Source: Plantactinospora soyae
GTDB lineage: Bacteria; Actinomycetota; Actinomycetes; Mycobacteriales; Micromonosporaceae
NCBI RefSeq assembly: GCF_014874095.1
Contig: NZ_JADBEB010000001.1
Location: 1,240,001 to 1,304,000, forward strand
DNA length: 64,000 nucleotides
Reading direction: 5' to 3'
Positions 1 to 7,305 of the stretch are shown piece by piece; the first letter of the stretch is position 1; each line of letters begins with the position of its first letter. Both the position numbers and the translations under genes were made by a program. Below the pieces are notes generated by a model, which saw only the letters and a program-made list of their open reading frames with translations, searched no databases and was not told the origin of the DNA.

Positions 1-1233
1 GTAGCGGGTCGTCCGGTACGTGCCGGCGAAGGCGTCGAGTCCGGTACCGGCCGTCGTCGGTGCCTGCCCGCTGGACGGGTACAGCCGATCGACGATCCGG
101 TCGACCAGGTCGTGGGCCGCGAAGTTGGCCGCGCTGCCCAGGCCGTCACCGTTGTAGGCCACGTAGATCCCGAGACCGGTCTCGGGCAGCAGCGCCATGA
201 TGTCGTGGAACCCGGGAACGTCACCGTCCTTGTTCACCACGGCCTGGCCCGCGCGAGGGTGCTGCTCGTAGCCGTACCCCATGCCGGGGAGCCGGGGGTC
301 CTGGGTGCTGTGCTGGGCGGTGAGCGGATTTCCGGGCCGGAGTGCGGCCAGCATGAACCGGCCCATGTCGGCGGGTGTGGTGACCACACCGGCGCCGGTC
401 GGGCTCATCGCCCCGTACTGGCCTCGGGCCTCGACACCGTCCGCCCGGTAGCCACGGGCCAGGGTCGCCCGCACCCCCTCGGGAGTCGGCTGGGCGAAGG
501 TGGTGCCGGTCATGCCCAGCGGGCGCAGGATCTGCCGGTCGACGTAGCTGGCGAAGTCCGTCCCCGCGACGGTCTCGACGATGTGGCCGGCGAGGGCGAA
601 GCCGTAGTTGTCGTACGCGGCGAGGGTGCCCGGCGGGCGTACCCGGGGCGGCTGGTTGTCCCGCAGCCACGCGCCGAGCGGCGCCACCCCGGCCGGGTCG
701 GCCACCGCGACCCCCAGCGGGGTGTCGGCGAATCCAGAGGTGTGGGTCAGCAGGCGGCGGAGGGTCACCGGCCGGCCGGGATAGGTGTCTTGGATCCGCA
801 GGTCGGCGAGGTAGCGGTTGACGTCGACGTCCAGGTCCAGGCGCCCCGCCTCGACGAGCTGCTGCACCGCCTCGGCGGTGAACACCTTCGCCACCGAGGC
901 CATGAAGAAGCCGGTCCGGTCCACGGTCACCGGAGTGCCGGCCGACACGTCGGCGACCCCGTAGCCCTTGCCGAAGACCTGCCGGCCGCCGGACACCACG
1001 ACGACGGCGGCCCCGGGGATCTGGTACTCGGTCAACTGCCGTGCGACCACCTCGTCGACGACGGCGCCGACCTGGTCCGCGACCTTCGCCCGGGGCGGCA
1101 CGGGCACCTCGGCAAGGGCCGGCGCGGCCACCTCAGCGCGGGGCGGCACGGGCACCTCGGCGCGGGCCGGCGCGGCGACCACCACCAGCCCGACCAGCAC
1201 TGACAGGACGATCGCGAGCAGGCGTTTGATCAT
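1..1233 (-). CDS. Secreted serine hydrolase (class C beta-lactamase / D-Ala-D-Ala carboxypeptidase family), 3' end outside window
   Basis: Partial gene; its C-terminus lies beyond the window edge. The ATG start gives a signal peptide (MIKRLLAIVLSVLVGLVVV, then a cleavage-like APARA) and a Pro/Ala/Val-rich linker built from a repeated 16-residue unit. The catalytic domain follows. The SxxK nucleophile motif is visible as SVAK in the ASVAKVFTAE context, and the YxN motif as YDN before YGFALAG. LLTHTSGF is another typical block of the family. These proteins are exported and cleave or transfer D-Ala peptides or esters; the substrate cannot be told from sequence. It is divergent from the next gene. 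Confidence 0.88.
   Translation of the reverse strand, partial: MIKRLLAIVLSVLVGLVVVAAPARAEVPVPPRAEVAAPALAEVPVPPRAKVADQVGAVVDEVVARQLTEYQIPGAAVVVVSGGRQVFGKGYGVADVSAGTPVTVDRTGFFMASVAKVFTAEAVQQLVEAGRLDLDVDVNRYLADLRIQDTYPGRPVTLRRLLTHTSGFADTPLGVAVADPAGVAPLGAWLRDNQPPRVRPPGTLAAYDNYGFALAGHIVETVAGTDFASYVDRQILRPLGMTGTTFAQPTPEGVRATLARGYRADGVEARGQYGAMSPTGAGVVTTPADMGRFMLAALRPGNPLTAQHSTQDPRLPGMGYGYEQHPRAGQAVVNKDGDVPGFHDIMALLPETGLGIYVAYNGDGLGSAANFAAHDLVDRIVDRLYPSSGQAPTTAGTGLDAFAGTYRTTRY
1091..1180. repeat. 48-bp tandem repeat inside the serine hydrolase linker
   Basis: The unit beginning cggggcggcacgggcacctc at 1091 starts again at 1139, giving about 1.9 copies with few mismatches. Because 48 is a multiple of three it encodes a duplicated 16-residue Glu-Val-Pro-Val-Pro-Pro-type linker between signal peptide and catalytic domain. 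It probably arose by slippage or unequal exchange. Confidence 0.8.
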
Positions 1234-1398
1234 AAGAAAACGCTATCGACCTGGCGATCGGCGGTCGATCCGGTGAGCTGGCCGGCACCGGGTAGGGCAC
1301 GCCCTACCGGCCACCGGCCGGCTGGTCCCACTGTGACGCAGCCGGCCCCGCCGGGTCCGCCGTCATCCCCGGCCGGACGGCGTGGCTACGGTGGGGAC

Positions 1399-2238
1399 GT
1401 GGCGCTCTCCCTGGCGATCTCGCCCTGCCCCAACGACACCTTCGTCTTCCATGCCCTGGTGCACGGGCTGGTGCCCGGCGCTCCGCCGATGGACGTGACC
1501 TACGCGGACGTGGACGTCACCAACACCGCCGCCGAGCGCGGGGCGTACGACCTGGTGAAGGTGAGCTACGCGGCGCTGCCGTGGCTGCTCGACGACTACC
1601 ACCTGCTGCCCTGCGGCGGCGCGCTCGGCCGGGGCTGCGGCCCGCTGGTGCTGACCCGGGGCGGCGGGACCGGCAGTACCGACCTGACCGGGGCGACCGT
1701 GGCGGTGCCCGGTGACCGGACCACGGCGTACCTGCTGTTCCGGCTCTGGTCCGCGGACCGGCCCCCGGCGAAGATCGAGGTGGTGCCGTTCCACGAGATC
1801 ATGCCGGGAGTGGCCGCCGGCCGGTACGACGCCGGCCTCGTCATCCACGAGGCCCGGTTCACGTATCCCCGGCACGGCCTGACCGCCCTGGTCGACCTCG
1901 GGCAGTGGTGGGAATCCGACACCGGGCTGCCGATCCCGCTGGGCGCCATCCTGGCCCGCCGGGGCACGGTGGACCCGGAGGCGGCGACCCGCTGGATCCG
2001 CGACTCGGTACGCCAGGCCTGGGCCGACCCGGCCGTCAGCCGCGAGTACGTGCTCCGGCACGCGCAGGAGATGGAGCGCGACGTGGTCGACCAGCACATC
2101 GCGCTCTACGTCAACGAGTTCACGGCCGAGTTGGGCGTCGACGGCCAGGCGGCGGTCGACGCGCTGCTCGGCCGGGCCGCGGCGGCCGGGCTGACCCCTC
2201 AGATCTCCAGTTCGCGGGCGACCGCGTGGACCAGCTGA
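1399..2238 (+). CDS. mqnD: 1,4-dihydroxy-6-naphthoate synthase (MqnD), menaquinone futalosine pathway
   Basis: About 279 residues, the normal size. The N-terminus ALSLAISPCPNDTFVFHAL is the MqnD signature, and GAYDLVKVSYAALPWLLDDY and VPFHEIMPGVAAGRYDAGLV are typical of this periplasmic-binding-protein-like fold. MqnD converts cyclic dehypoxanthine futalosine to 1,4-dihydroxy-6-naphthoate in the cytoplasm. The GTG at 1399 is chosen because the family motif begins right after it and upstream codons look non-coding. No other mqn gene is near, which is common in actinomycetes. The 3' end overlaps the convergent cold-shock gene by 40 bp, so its last dozen residues are probably not conserved. Confidence 0.92.
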   Translation: MALSLAISPCPNDTFVFHALVHGLVPGAPPMDVTYADVDVTNTAAERGAYDLVKVSYAALPWLLDDYHLLPCGGALGRGCGPLVLTRGGGTGSTDLTGATVAVPGDRTTAYLLFRLWSADRPPAKIEVVPFHEIMPGVAAGRYDAGLVIHEARFTYPRHGLTALVDLGQWWESDTGLPIPLGAILARRGTVDPEAATRWIRDSVRQAWADPAVSREYVLRHAQEMERDVVDQHIALYVNEFTAELGVDGQAAVDALLGRAAAAGLTPQISSSRATAWTS

Positions 2239-2585
2239 GCGACGGTCAGCGCGGTCTTCTTGTCCGGGAAGCGACCCCGGCGCAGGTCCGGCTGGATCTT
2301 GGCCTCAAGCACCTTGATCATGTCCTCGACCAGGCCGTGCAGCTCCTCGGCCGGCCGGCGGCGAAGCTCCGCCATGGACGGTGGGGCGTCCAGGAGCTTG
2401 ACCCCGAGCGCCTGCGCACCCCGGCGACTGTCCACGACGCCGAACTCGACCCGCTGGCCGCCCTTCAGGTCGGTGACACCAGTCGGCAGCGCGCCCTTCG
2501 GCAGGAACACGTCGCCACCCTCGTCACTGGTGACGAACCCGTATCCCTTGGCCGCGTCATACCACTTCACTCGACCCGTCGGCAC
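2199..2585 (-). CDS. Cold-shock domain protein with C-terminal helical extension
   Basis: 128 residues. The first ~65 form a CspA-type OB fold with both RNA-binding motifs: RNP1 as KGYGFV (residues 13-18) and RNP2 as VFLPK. The remainder (PSMAELRRRPAEELHGLVEDMIKV onward) is a charged helical tail found in the longer actinobacterial cold-shock proteins. Expected role: single-stranded nucleic-acid binding or RNA chaperoning in the cytoplasm. The start is GTG at 2585 with GAGG about 8 nt upstream. It converges on and overlaps mqnD. Confidence 0.93.
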   Translation of the reverse strand: MPTGRVKWYDAAKGYGFVTSDEGGDVFLPKGALPTGVTDLKGGQRVEFGVVDSRRGAQALGVKLLDAPPSMAELRRRPAEELHGLVEDMIKVLEAKIQPDLRRGRFPDKKTALTVAQLVHAVARELEI

Positions 2586-2621
2586 CTGTTGACCTCGACT
2601 CCCCTGATGAGATTGCTGTCC

Positions 2622-3248
2622 TCACAAGGCTAGCCGCATCAGCCGCCCGAGCGCCTCCGGGAATCCGGTAAGGTCCGGCAGCACCAGGTCGGCACCGGCC
2701 GATCGCAGCTCATCTGCGTCGCAGGGCCCGGTGGTGACGCCGAGTCCGGGCACCCCGGCGGTCCGTGCGGCCACCATGTCGGCCACGTGGTCGCCCACGT
2801 ACAGCCCGGCGCCGTGCGCGGTCAACGCGGTCGCCTTCTCCGCCGCGAACAGGTCGCCGGCCAACTCGTCGACCTTCAGCCCGACGTGTTCCAGGTGCAG
2901 CCGGGCCAGCCGGCCGTGCTTGGAGGTGACCACCATGACCCGTAGCCCCCGGGCCCGGACCTCCGCCACCGCCGCCAGCGCGCCGGGCAGCGGCAGGGAG
3001 GTGGTGATCGCGTACTCGGGATAGAGCGCCCGGTACGTCCGGACGGCCTCCTCGACCTGGTCCTCCGGGAACCAGCGCCGGATCTCGGTCCGCAGCGGCG
3101 GCCCGAGGCGGCTGACCGCGGCGTCCGCGTCGACGTACACGCCGGTCTTCTCCGTCAGCGCCCGCATGGCGGCGGCGATTCCGGGCCGGGAGTCGATCAA
3201 CGTCATGTCCAGGTCGAATCCGACCGCGGCGGAAGTCACGCCGGCCAT
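2622..3248 (-). CDS. HAD-superfamily hydrolase, phosphoglycolate-phosphatase-like
   Basis: 208 residues with all four HAD motifs: motif I DLDMT near residue 12 (nucleophile and acid Asp), motif II VTSKHG, motif III Lys in AAEKATAL, and motif IV GDHVADM. The helical cap between motifs I and II fits subclass C1 (Gph/PGP-like). It probably dephosphorylates a small metabolite; the substrate is not predictable. It lies between the cold-shock gene and a divergent helicase-associated gene, so context adds little. Confidence 0.88.
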   Translation of the reverse strand: MAGVTSAAVGFDLDMTLIDSRPGIAAAMRALTEKTGVYVDADAAVSRLGPPLRTEIRRWFPEDQVEEAVRTYRALYPEYAITTSLPLPGALAAVAEVRARGLRVMVVTSKHGRLARLHLEHVGLKVDELAGDLFAAEKATALTAHGAGLYVGDHVADMVAARTAGVPGLGVTTGPCDADELRSAGADLVLPDLTGFPEALGRLMRLAL

Positions 3249-3334
3249 CGTCGCACGGTCTTAACGGCCCACCCGAGTCAAGCCGGACGACCGACGCGCA
3301 CGACCGGCACCTGTCCGGCTAGCGTGGAAAGACG

Positions 3335-5797
3335 ATGACGACACTCGCCGACAATCTCCGGGCCCTGCCCGACGAGGCGCTGGCCGCCCTGTTCCGGCTG
3401 CGTCCCGACCTCGTCGTGCCGGTACCGACCGATCTGTCCGCCCTGGCGGTCCGCGCGCAGTCCCGGGTGTCGGTGGCCCGCGCCCTCGACGGCCTCGACG
3501 AATTCACCCTGCGGATCCTGGACGCGGCCCGGCTCAGCCGTGATCCGGATCACGGGGAGACCTCCACCGAGACGATCACCACTCTCGCCGTCGGCGCCTC
3601 CCGAAGCGGGGACCGGGCCGGGGTGCGTACCGCGATCGACCGGCTCCGGGCCCTCTTCCTGCTGTACGGGCCGGAGAGCGCCCTGCGGGTCGCGGCCGGG
3701 GTGGACGAGGTCTGCTCGCCGTACCCGGCGGGGTTGGGCCGACCGGCGGCGGAACTCGACCCGGACACGGCCGCGCTGGTCGCCGACCCGGCCCTGCTGC
3801 GCCGGACCCTGCTGGCCGCGCCGCCCGCGGCCCGGGCGATCCTGGACCGGCTCGCCGCCGGACCTCCGGTGGGTACGCTGCCGGCCGCCGCGCCGCCCGG
3901 CGAAGGCGCCGCCGCGCCGGTCTCCTGGCTCGTCGACAACGGCCTCCTGGTGCCCATCTCGGATGCCGGCGGCGTGCCCGGCACGCCGACCGCCGTGGAG
4001 CTGCCCCGGGAGATCGGGCTGCTGCTGCGCCGCGAGTCGGGGCCGCTGGGCCCGCTGCGCCCCCGGCCGCCGGCGGTCACCGGTATGGCCCGGGAGCCGA
4101 AGGCCGCCGACTCCGCCGGAGCCGGCCAGGCCATGGAGGCGGTACGACACACCGAGGCGCTGCTCGAACAACTCGCCGCCGAGCCCGCCCCGGTACTCCG
4201 CTCCGGCGGACTGGGCGTACGCGACCTGCGCCGGCTCGCCCGCGCCACCGGCGTCGACGAGTCGACCACCGCGCTGCTGCTGGAGGTGGCGTACGCCGCC
4301 GGGCTGACCGGCGAGGTCGACCTGCCCGGCGCCGCCACCACCCGGAACGGGGCGGACCAGCAGATCATGCCGGCGGCCGGTTACGAGGGCTGGCGGGACG
4401 GTTCGCTGGCCCACCGATGGGAACACCTCGCCCGGGCCTGGCTGACCATGACCCGGCAGGTCGGGCTGGTCGGCCAGCGCGACGACCGGGACCGCCCGAT
4501 CGCACCGCTCTCCCCCGAGGCCGAGCGGGCCGGGGTGCCGGCCATCCGGCGGGCGGTGCTCGACGTGCTCGACGGCCTCGACCCCGGCGCCGCGCCGACC
4601 CCGGACGAGGTGACCGAGCTGCTCGGCTGGCGGGCCCCACGGCGGAGCCTGGGCCGGGAGGCCGGCCAGCGCGAGGTGCTGACCGAGGCGGCGCTGCTCG
4701 GCGTCACCGGACTCGGCGCGCTCACCTCGTACGGCCGACTGCTGCTCGCCCGCTGGACGGCCGGAGACACCCGGCTCGGCGAGAGCGCCGACGATCCGCT
4801 CGGCGTCCGGCCCGACGCGGACGGGGCGGCCGGCGGGGGTACCGCCGCGGTCCGGGCCCTGGACGCACTGCTGCCGGCCCCGGTCGACCACTTCCTGCTC
4901 CAGGCCGACCTGACCGTGGTGGTACCCGGACCACCCGAGCCGACGCTCGCCGCCGAACTGGCCGTGGTGGCCGAGCACGAGTCGGCCGGCGGAGCCAGCG
5001 TGCACCGGGTCACCGGGGCGAGCGTGCGCCGGGCCCTGGACGCCGGGTACGCCGCCGAGGACCTGCACACGCTCTTCAAGCGCCGGTCCCGTACGCCGGT
5101 GCCGCAGGGGTTGACGTACCTGGTCGACGACATCGCCCGCAAACACGGCGGGCTCCGGGCCGGTTCGGCCGGGGCGTACCTGCGCAGCGACGACGAGGCA
5201 CTCCTGTCCGAGGTGCTCGCCGACCGCCGGCTCGCCCCGATGTCGCTGCGCCGGCTGGCGCCGACCGTGCTGACCACCCCGCATCTGGCGGGGCGACTGC
5301 TCGGCGCCCTGCGCGACGCCGGGTACGCCCCGGTCTCCGAGGACGCCACCGGGGCGACCGTGCTGGCCAGGCCCAAGGTCCGGCGGGCGCCGGCCCGGGG
5401 CTCGGTCGCCAACCGGGTGACCGACCCGCTGGCCACGCCGAGGCTGAGCACGCCCCGACTGCTCGGCATCGTCGAGCAGATCCGCCGGGGCGACGCCGCG
5501 GCCCGGGTCGCCCGTCGGGCGCCGAGCACGGTCCGGGACGCCGGCCGGTCCGGTGGGGCCGGTCCGGCGATGCCGGCGGGACACGCGCACACCCAGGCGC
5601 TGGCCGTACTTCAACAGGCGGTCCGGGACAAGGCCCTGGTCTGGGTCGGGTACGTCGACGCGCACGGCGCGACCGCGTCCCGGCTGGTCCGGCCGGTGTC
5701 GATCGGCGCCGGTTACCTGCGGGCCGAGGACGAGCGCACCGAGATGCTGCACACCTTCGCGCTGCACCGGATCACCGCCGCGGTGCTCGAGGAGTGA
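3335..5797 (+). CDS. Large helicase-associated protein, probable partner of the XPB-type helicase
   Basis: 820 residues beginning MTTLADNLRALPDEALAALFRLRPDLV. It resembles the actinobacterial family annotated as helicase-associated (XPB/Ssl2 N-terminal-like) and seen beside the XPB-type helicase in mycobacteria (the Rv0862c/Rv0861c pair, from memory). No Walker motif is visible, so it is not itself a helicase. Several winged-helix-like stretches occur, and the C-terminus (QQAVRDKALVWVGYVDAHG) resembles a WYL-like fold, which is an inference. The XPB-type helicase starts 1.5 kb downstream in the same direction, with two genes on the opposite strand between them. A role in DNA repair or transcription-coupled remodelling is inferred from that pairing. 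Confidence 0.82.
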   Translation: MTTLADNLRALPDEALAALFRLRPDLVVPVPTDLSALAVRAQSRVSVARALDGLDEFTLRILDAARLSRDPDHGETSTETITTLAVGASRSGDRAGVRTAIDRLRALFLLYGPESALRVAAGVDEVCSPYPAGLGRPAAELDPDTAALVADPALLRRTLLAAPPAARAILDRLAAGPPVGTLPAAAPPGEGAAAPVSWLVDNGLLVPISDAGGVPGTPTAVELPREIGLLLRRESGPLGPLRPRPPAVTGMAREPKAADSAGAGQAMEAVRHTEALLEQLAAEPAPVLRSGGLGVRDLRRLARATGVDESTTALLLEVAYAAGLTGEVDLPGAATTRNGADQQIMPAAGYEGWRDGSLAHRWEHLARAWLTMTRQVGLVGQRDDRDRPIAPLSPEAERAGVPAIRRAVLDVLDGLDPGAAPTPDEVTELLGWRAPRRSLGREAGQREVLTEAALLGVTGLGALTSYGRLLLARWTAGDTRLGESADDPLGVRPDADGAAGGGTAAVRALDALLPAPVDHFLLQADLTVVVPGPPEPTLAAELAVVAEHESAGGASVHRVTGASVRRALDAGYAAEDLHTLFKRRSRTPVPQGLTYLVDDIARKHGGLRAGSAGAYLRSDDEALLSEVLADRRLAPMSLRRLAPTVLTTPHLAGRLLGALRDAGYAPVSEDATGATVLARPKVRRAPARGSVANRVTDPLATPRLSTPRLLGIVEQIRRGDAAARVARRAPSTVRDAGRSGGAGPAMPAGHAHTQALAVLQQAVRDKALVWVGYVDAHGATASRLVRPVSIGAGYLRAEDERTEMLHTFALHRITAAVLEE

Positions 5798-5837
5798 GGT
5801 GCGCAAGGCGCCCGCTGCGCCCGCTGCGCCCGCGGCA

Positions 5838-5863
5838 TTAGGCGTTAGGCGTTAGGCGTTAGG
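5838..5863. repeat. TTAGGCG heptamer array (3.7 copies)
   Basis: Three exact TTAGGCG units plus TTAGG run from 5838 to 5863, directly abutting the first of two similar hairpins, in the gap between convergent genes. It looks like a dispersed intergenic repeat of the genome rather than a functional site for one gene. Confidence 0.75.
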
Positions 5864-5908
5864 AAGGGGCCCTTCTTATACAGAAAACGATAGGAAGGGG
5901 CCCTTCCT
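5861..5908. terminator. Twin AGGAAGG-GGC-CCTTCCT hairpins between convergent genes
   Basis: The second hairpin (5892-5908) is a perfect 7-bp stem, AGGAAGG / CCTTCCT, with a 3-nt loop followed by TT. The first (5861-5877) is the same with one mismatch (CCTTCTT). They lie immediately after the stop at 5797 and just before the stop of the opposing gene at 5910, where a bidirectional terminator is expected. Duplication of the element is unusual. Confidence 0.6.
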
Positions 5909-5909
5909 T

Positions 5910-6170
5910 TCACTGCCGGCGGTGCTGGCGGACCGTACCGACGACGGAGACGATGAGCAGCAGCGTGAAGGCGGCGCCGAGTCCCTCACCGAGCGAGGTC
6001 ACGAAGCCCTGCCGCTGCACCAGCCAGCCGAAGAGCACCCAACTGGCGAGCACCACCGCGACCGCCGCGTACGCGAACACGGTGGCCCGGGAGACCGGCG
6101 CCGGGGTGGTGGCCGGTGGTGCTGCGGCCGGAGGGCCTGTCTCGGACCTCAGCTCGCCGTCGACCGTCAT
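5910..6170 (-). CDS. Small membrane protein of unknown function
   Basis: 86 residues, beginning MTVDGELRSETGPPAAAPPA. The ATG at 6170 is chosen for the strong GGGAGG 8 nt upstream; a longer frame to 6218 lacks such a site. The N-terminal third is Ala/Pro-rich and probably cytoplasmic. Two hydrophobic segments follow, one around YAAVAVVLASWVLFGWLV and one around GLGAAFTLLLIVSVVGTV, then a basic tail RQHRRQ. No family is recognised. It may be co-transcribed with the L,D-transpeptidase upstream (124-nt gap). Confidence 0.7.
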   Translation of the reverse strand: MTVDGELRSETGPPAAAPPATTPAPVSRATVFAYAAVAVVLASWVLFGWLVQRQGFVTSLGEGLGAAFTLLLIVSVVGTVRQHRRQ

Positions 6171-6294
6171 CTGCGAACCTCCCACCGTGGGGCTGCGCGG
6201 AAGTCTCCAGACTCGCATCCGATCGGCCGATATGACAGGCTCCGCGACCCCGAGTCGCCCCGGGCGTACGCCTCCGGCCGGCCCCGCGTCGGGC

Positions 6295-7155
6295 TCAGGT
6301 GCCGGGACGTCGGCCGATCACGTGCACCCGGGTACCCACCTTGCCCAGCGCCCACATCCGCCGGGCGTCGCTCGGCAGCAGGTTGACGCACCCGTGTGAG
6401 CCGATCGACTTGTTGTGCAGGTAGGTGGTCGTCTGGTGGAACCCGATGCCGCCGATGAAGCGTTGCCAGTACGGCAGCCACACCTCGTACGGGTCGGACC
6501 ACTCCTTGGTGTTCCGGAAGTTGACCTTGTACGTGCCGGTTGGTGTGCGGAAGCCCGACATGCCGGTCCGGGTGACGGTGGGAGCCATCACCACCTTTCC
6601 GCCCCGCATCGCCCATACCGTCTGCAAGGTGAGGTCGACGCAGAAGGTCGTACCGCTGCCGTCGGCGCACTTGTCCGTATCGGTGCTGGCCAACCGGCGG
6701 GCGACGTCGGCGGTGGTCGGTCCGGCCCGGCCCTCCGCCGGTCGGATGTCGTACCGGCGCTGGAACCGCTTGATGGCCGCGCAGTCGGCGGCCGACTGCC
6801 GGCCGTCGACGGTGACCGCGCCGAACCCGCCCAGCCGGGCCAGGTACGTCTCCACGTCGCGCTGCCGGTCGCCCTGCGGACAGCCGCTCGGCGGCTTCGG
6901 TGAACTCGGCCGGGCTGGTTTCCGGGGTGGCGCGGTGGTGGCCGGCGGTCGTGGTTTCGTGGTCGCGGGTACGGGTGTCTTCCCCTGATCCGGCGCGGGC
7001 GGCGCGCTCGCCCCCGTTGCGTTCTCCGCTCCGACCGGCGCGAGCCCCCCGGCTCCCGACTGGTCTGTCTGCGGATCAAACGCGCACGCACCGGCGCCGA
7101 ACAGGGTGACTGCCACCAGAGCAACGAGACGGATGCCAAAACGCACGGTTACCAT
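6295..7155 (-). CDS. Exported L,D-transpeptidase (YkuD) with peptidoglycan-binding domain
   Basis: 286 residues. The hydrophobic N-terminus ends in GAGACAFDP; the Cys suggests a lipoprotein, but the lipobox is imperfect (no Leu at -3), so ordinary secretion is possible. A Thr/Pro/Ala linker follows. A peptidoglycan-binding domain spans roughly residues 90-155 (GRQSAADCAAIKRFQRRYDIRP). The YkuD domain carries the catalytic block HNKSIGSHGCVN with the essential SHGC cysteine. It would form 3-3 cross-links in peptidoglycan outside the membrane. The start is ATG 7155 with GGGGAGG upstream. It is divergent from the XPB-type helicase. Confidence 0.92.
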   Translation of the reverse strand: MVTVRFGIRLVALVAVTLFGAGACAFDPQTDQSGAGGLAPVGAENATGASAPPAPDQGKTPVPATTKPRPPATTAPPRKPARPSSPKPPSGCPQGDRQRDVETYLARLGGFGAVTVDGRQSAADCAAIKRFQRRYDIRPAEGRAGPTTADVARRLASTDTDKCADGSGTTFCVDLTLQTVWAMRGGKVVMAPTVTRTGMSGFRTPTGTYKVNFRNTKEWSDPYEVWLPYWQRFIGGIGFHQTTTYLHNKSIGSHGCVNLLPSDARRMWALGKVGTRVHVIGRRPGT

Positions 7156-7217
7156 CTGGTCCTCCCCAGGAGCCGTCGACTGCTAGACGCATGGGAATAC
7201 CGGTTCGGTTGCACCAG

Positions 7218-7245
7218 TTGAAAGATTTTTTCGGTTCGTTATCCA
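7218..7245 (+). promoter_or_regulatory. Candidate promoter for the XPB-type helicase
   Basis: In the AT-rich divergent gap, TTGAAA (7218-7223) and TATCCA (7240-7245) are separated by 16 nt, a plausible -35/-10 pair facing the helicase. The match to the actinobacterial -10 (TANNNT) is imperfect. Confidence 0.35.
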
Positions 7246-7305
7246 ACGTGCAAGACTGAAGTGTCGGTGCGTGGGACGCCCGACCTGGGACGGGAGGGTG
7301 TGGGC

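Noticed and set aside
5838-5863. TTAGGCG repeats as telomere-like sequence
   Set aside because: Only 3.7 copies, internal between two convergent genes, and the unit differs from TTAGGG. An intergenic repeat is enough.
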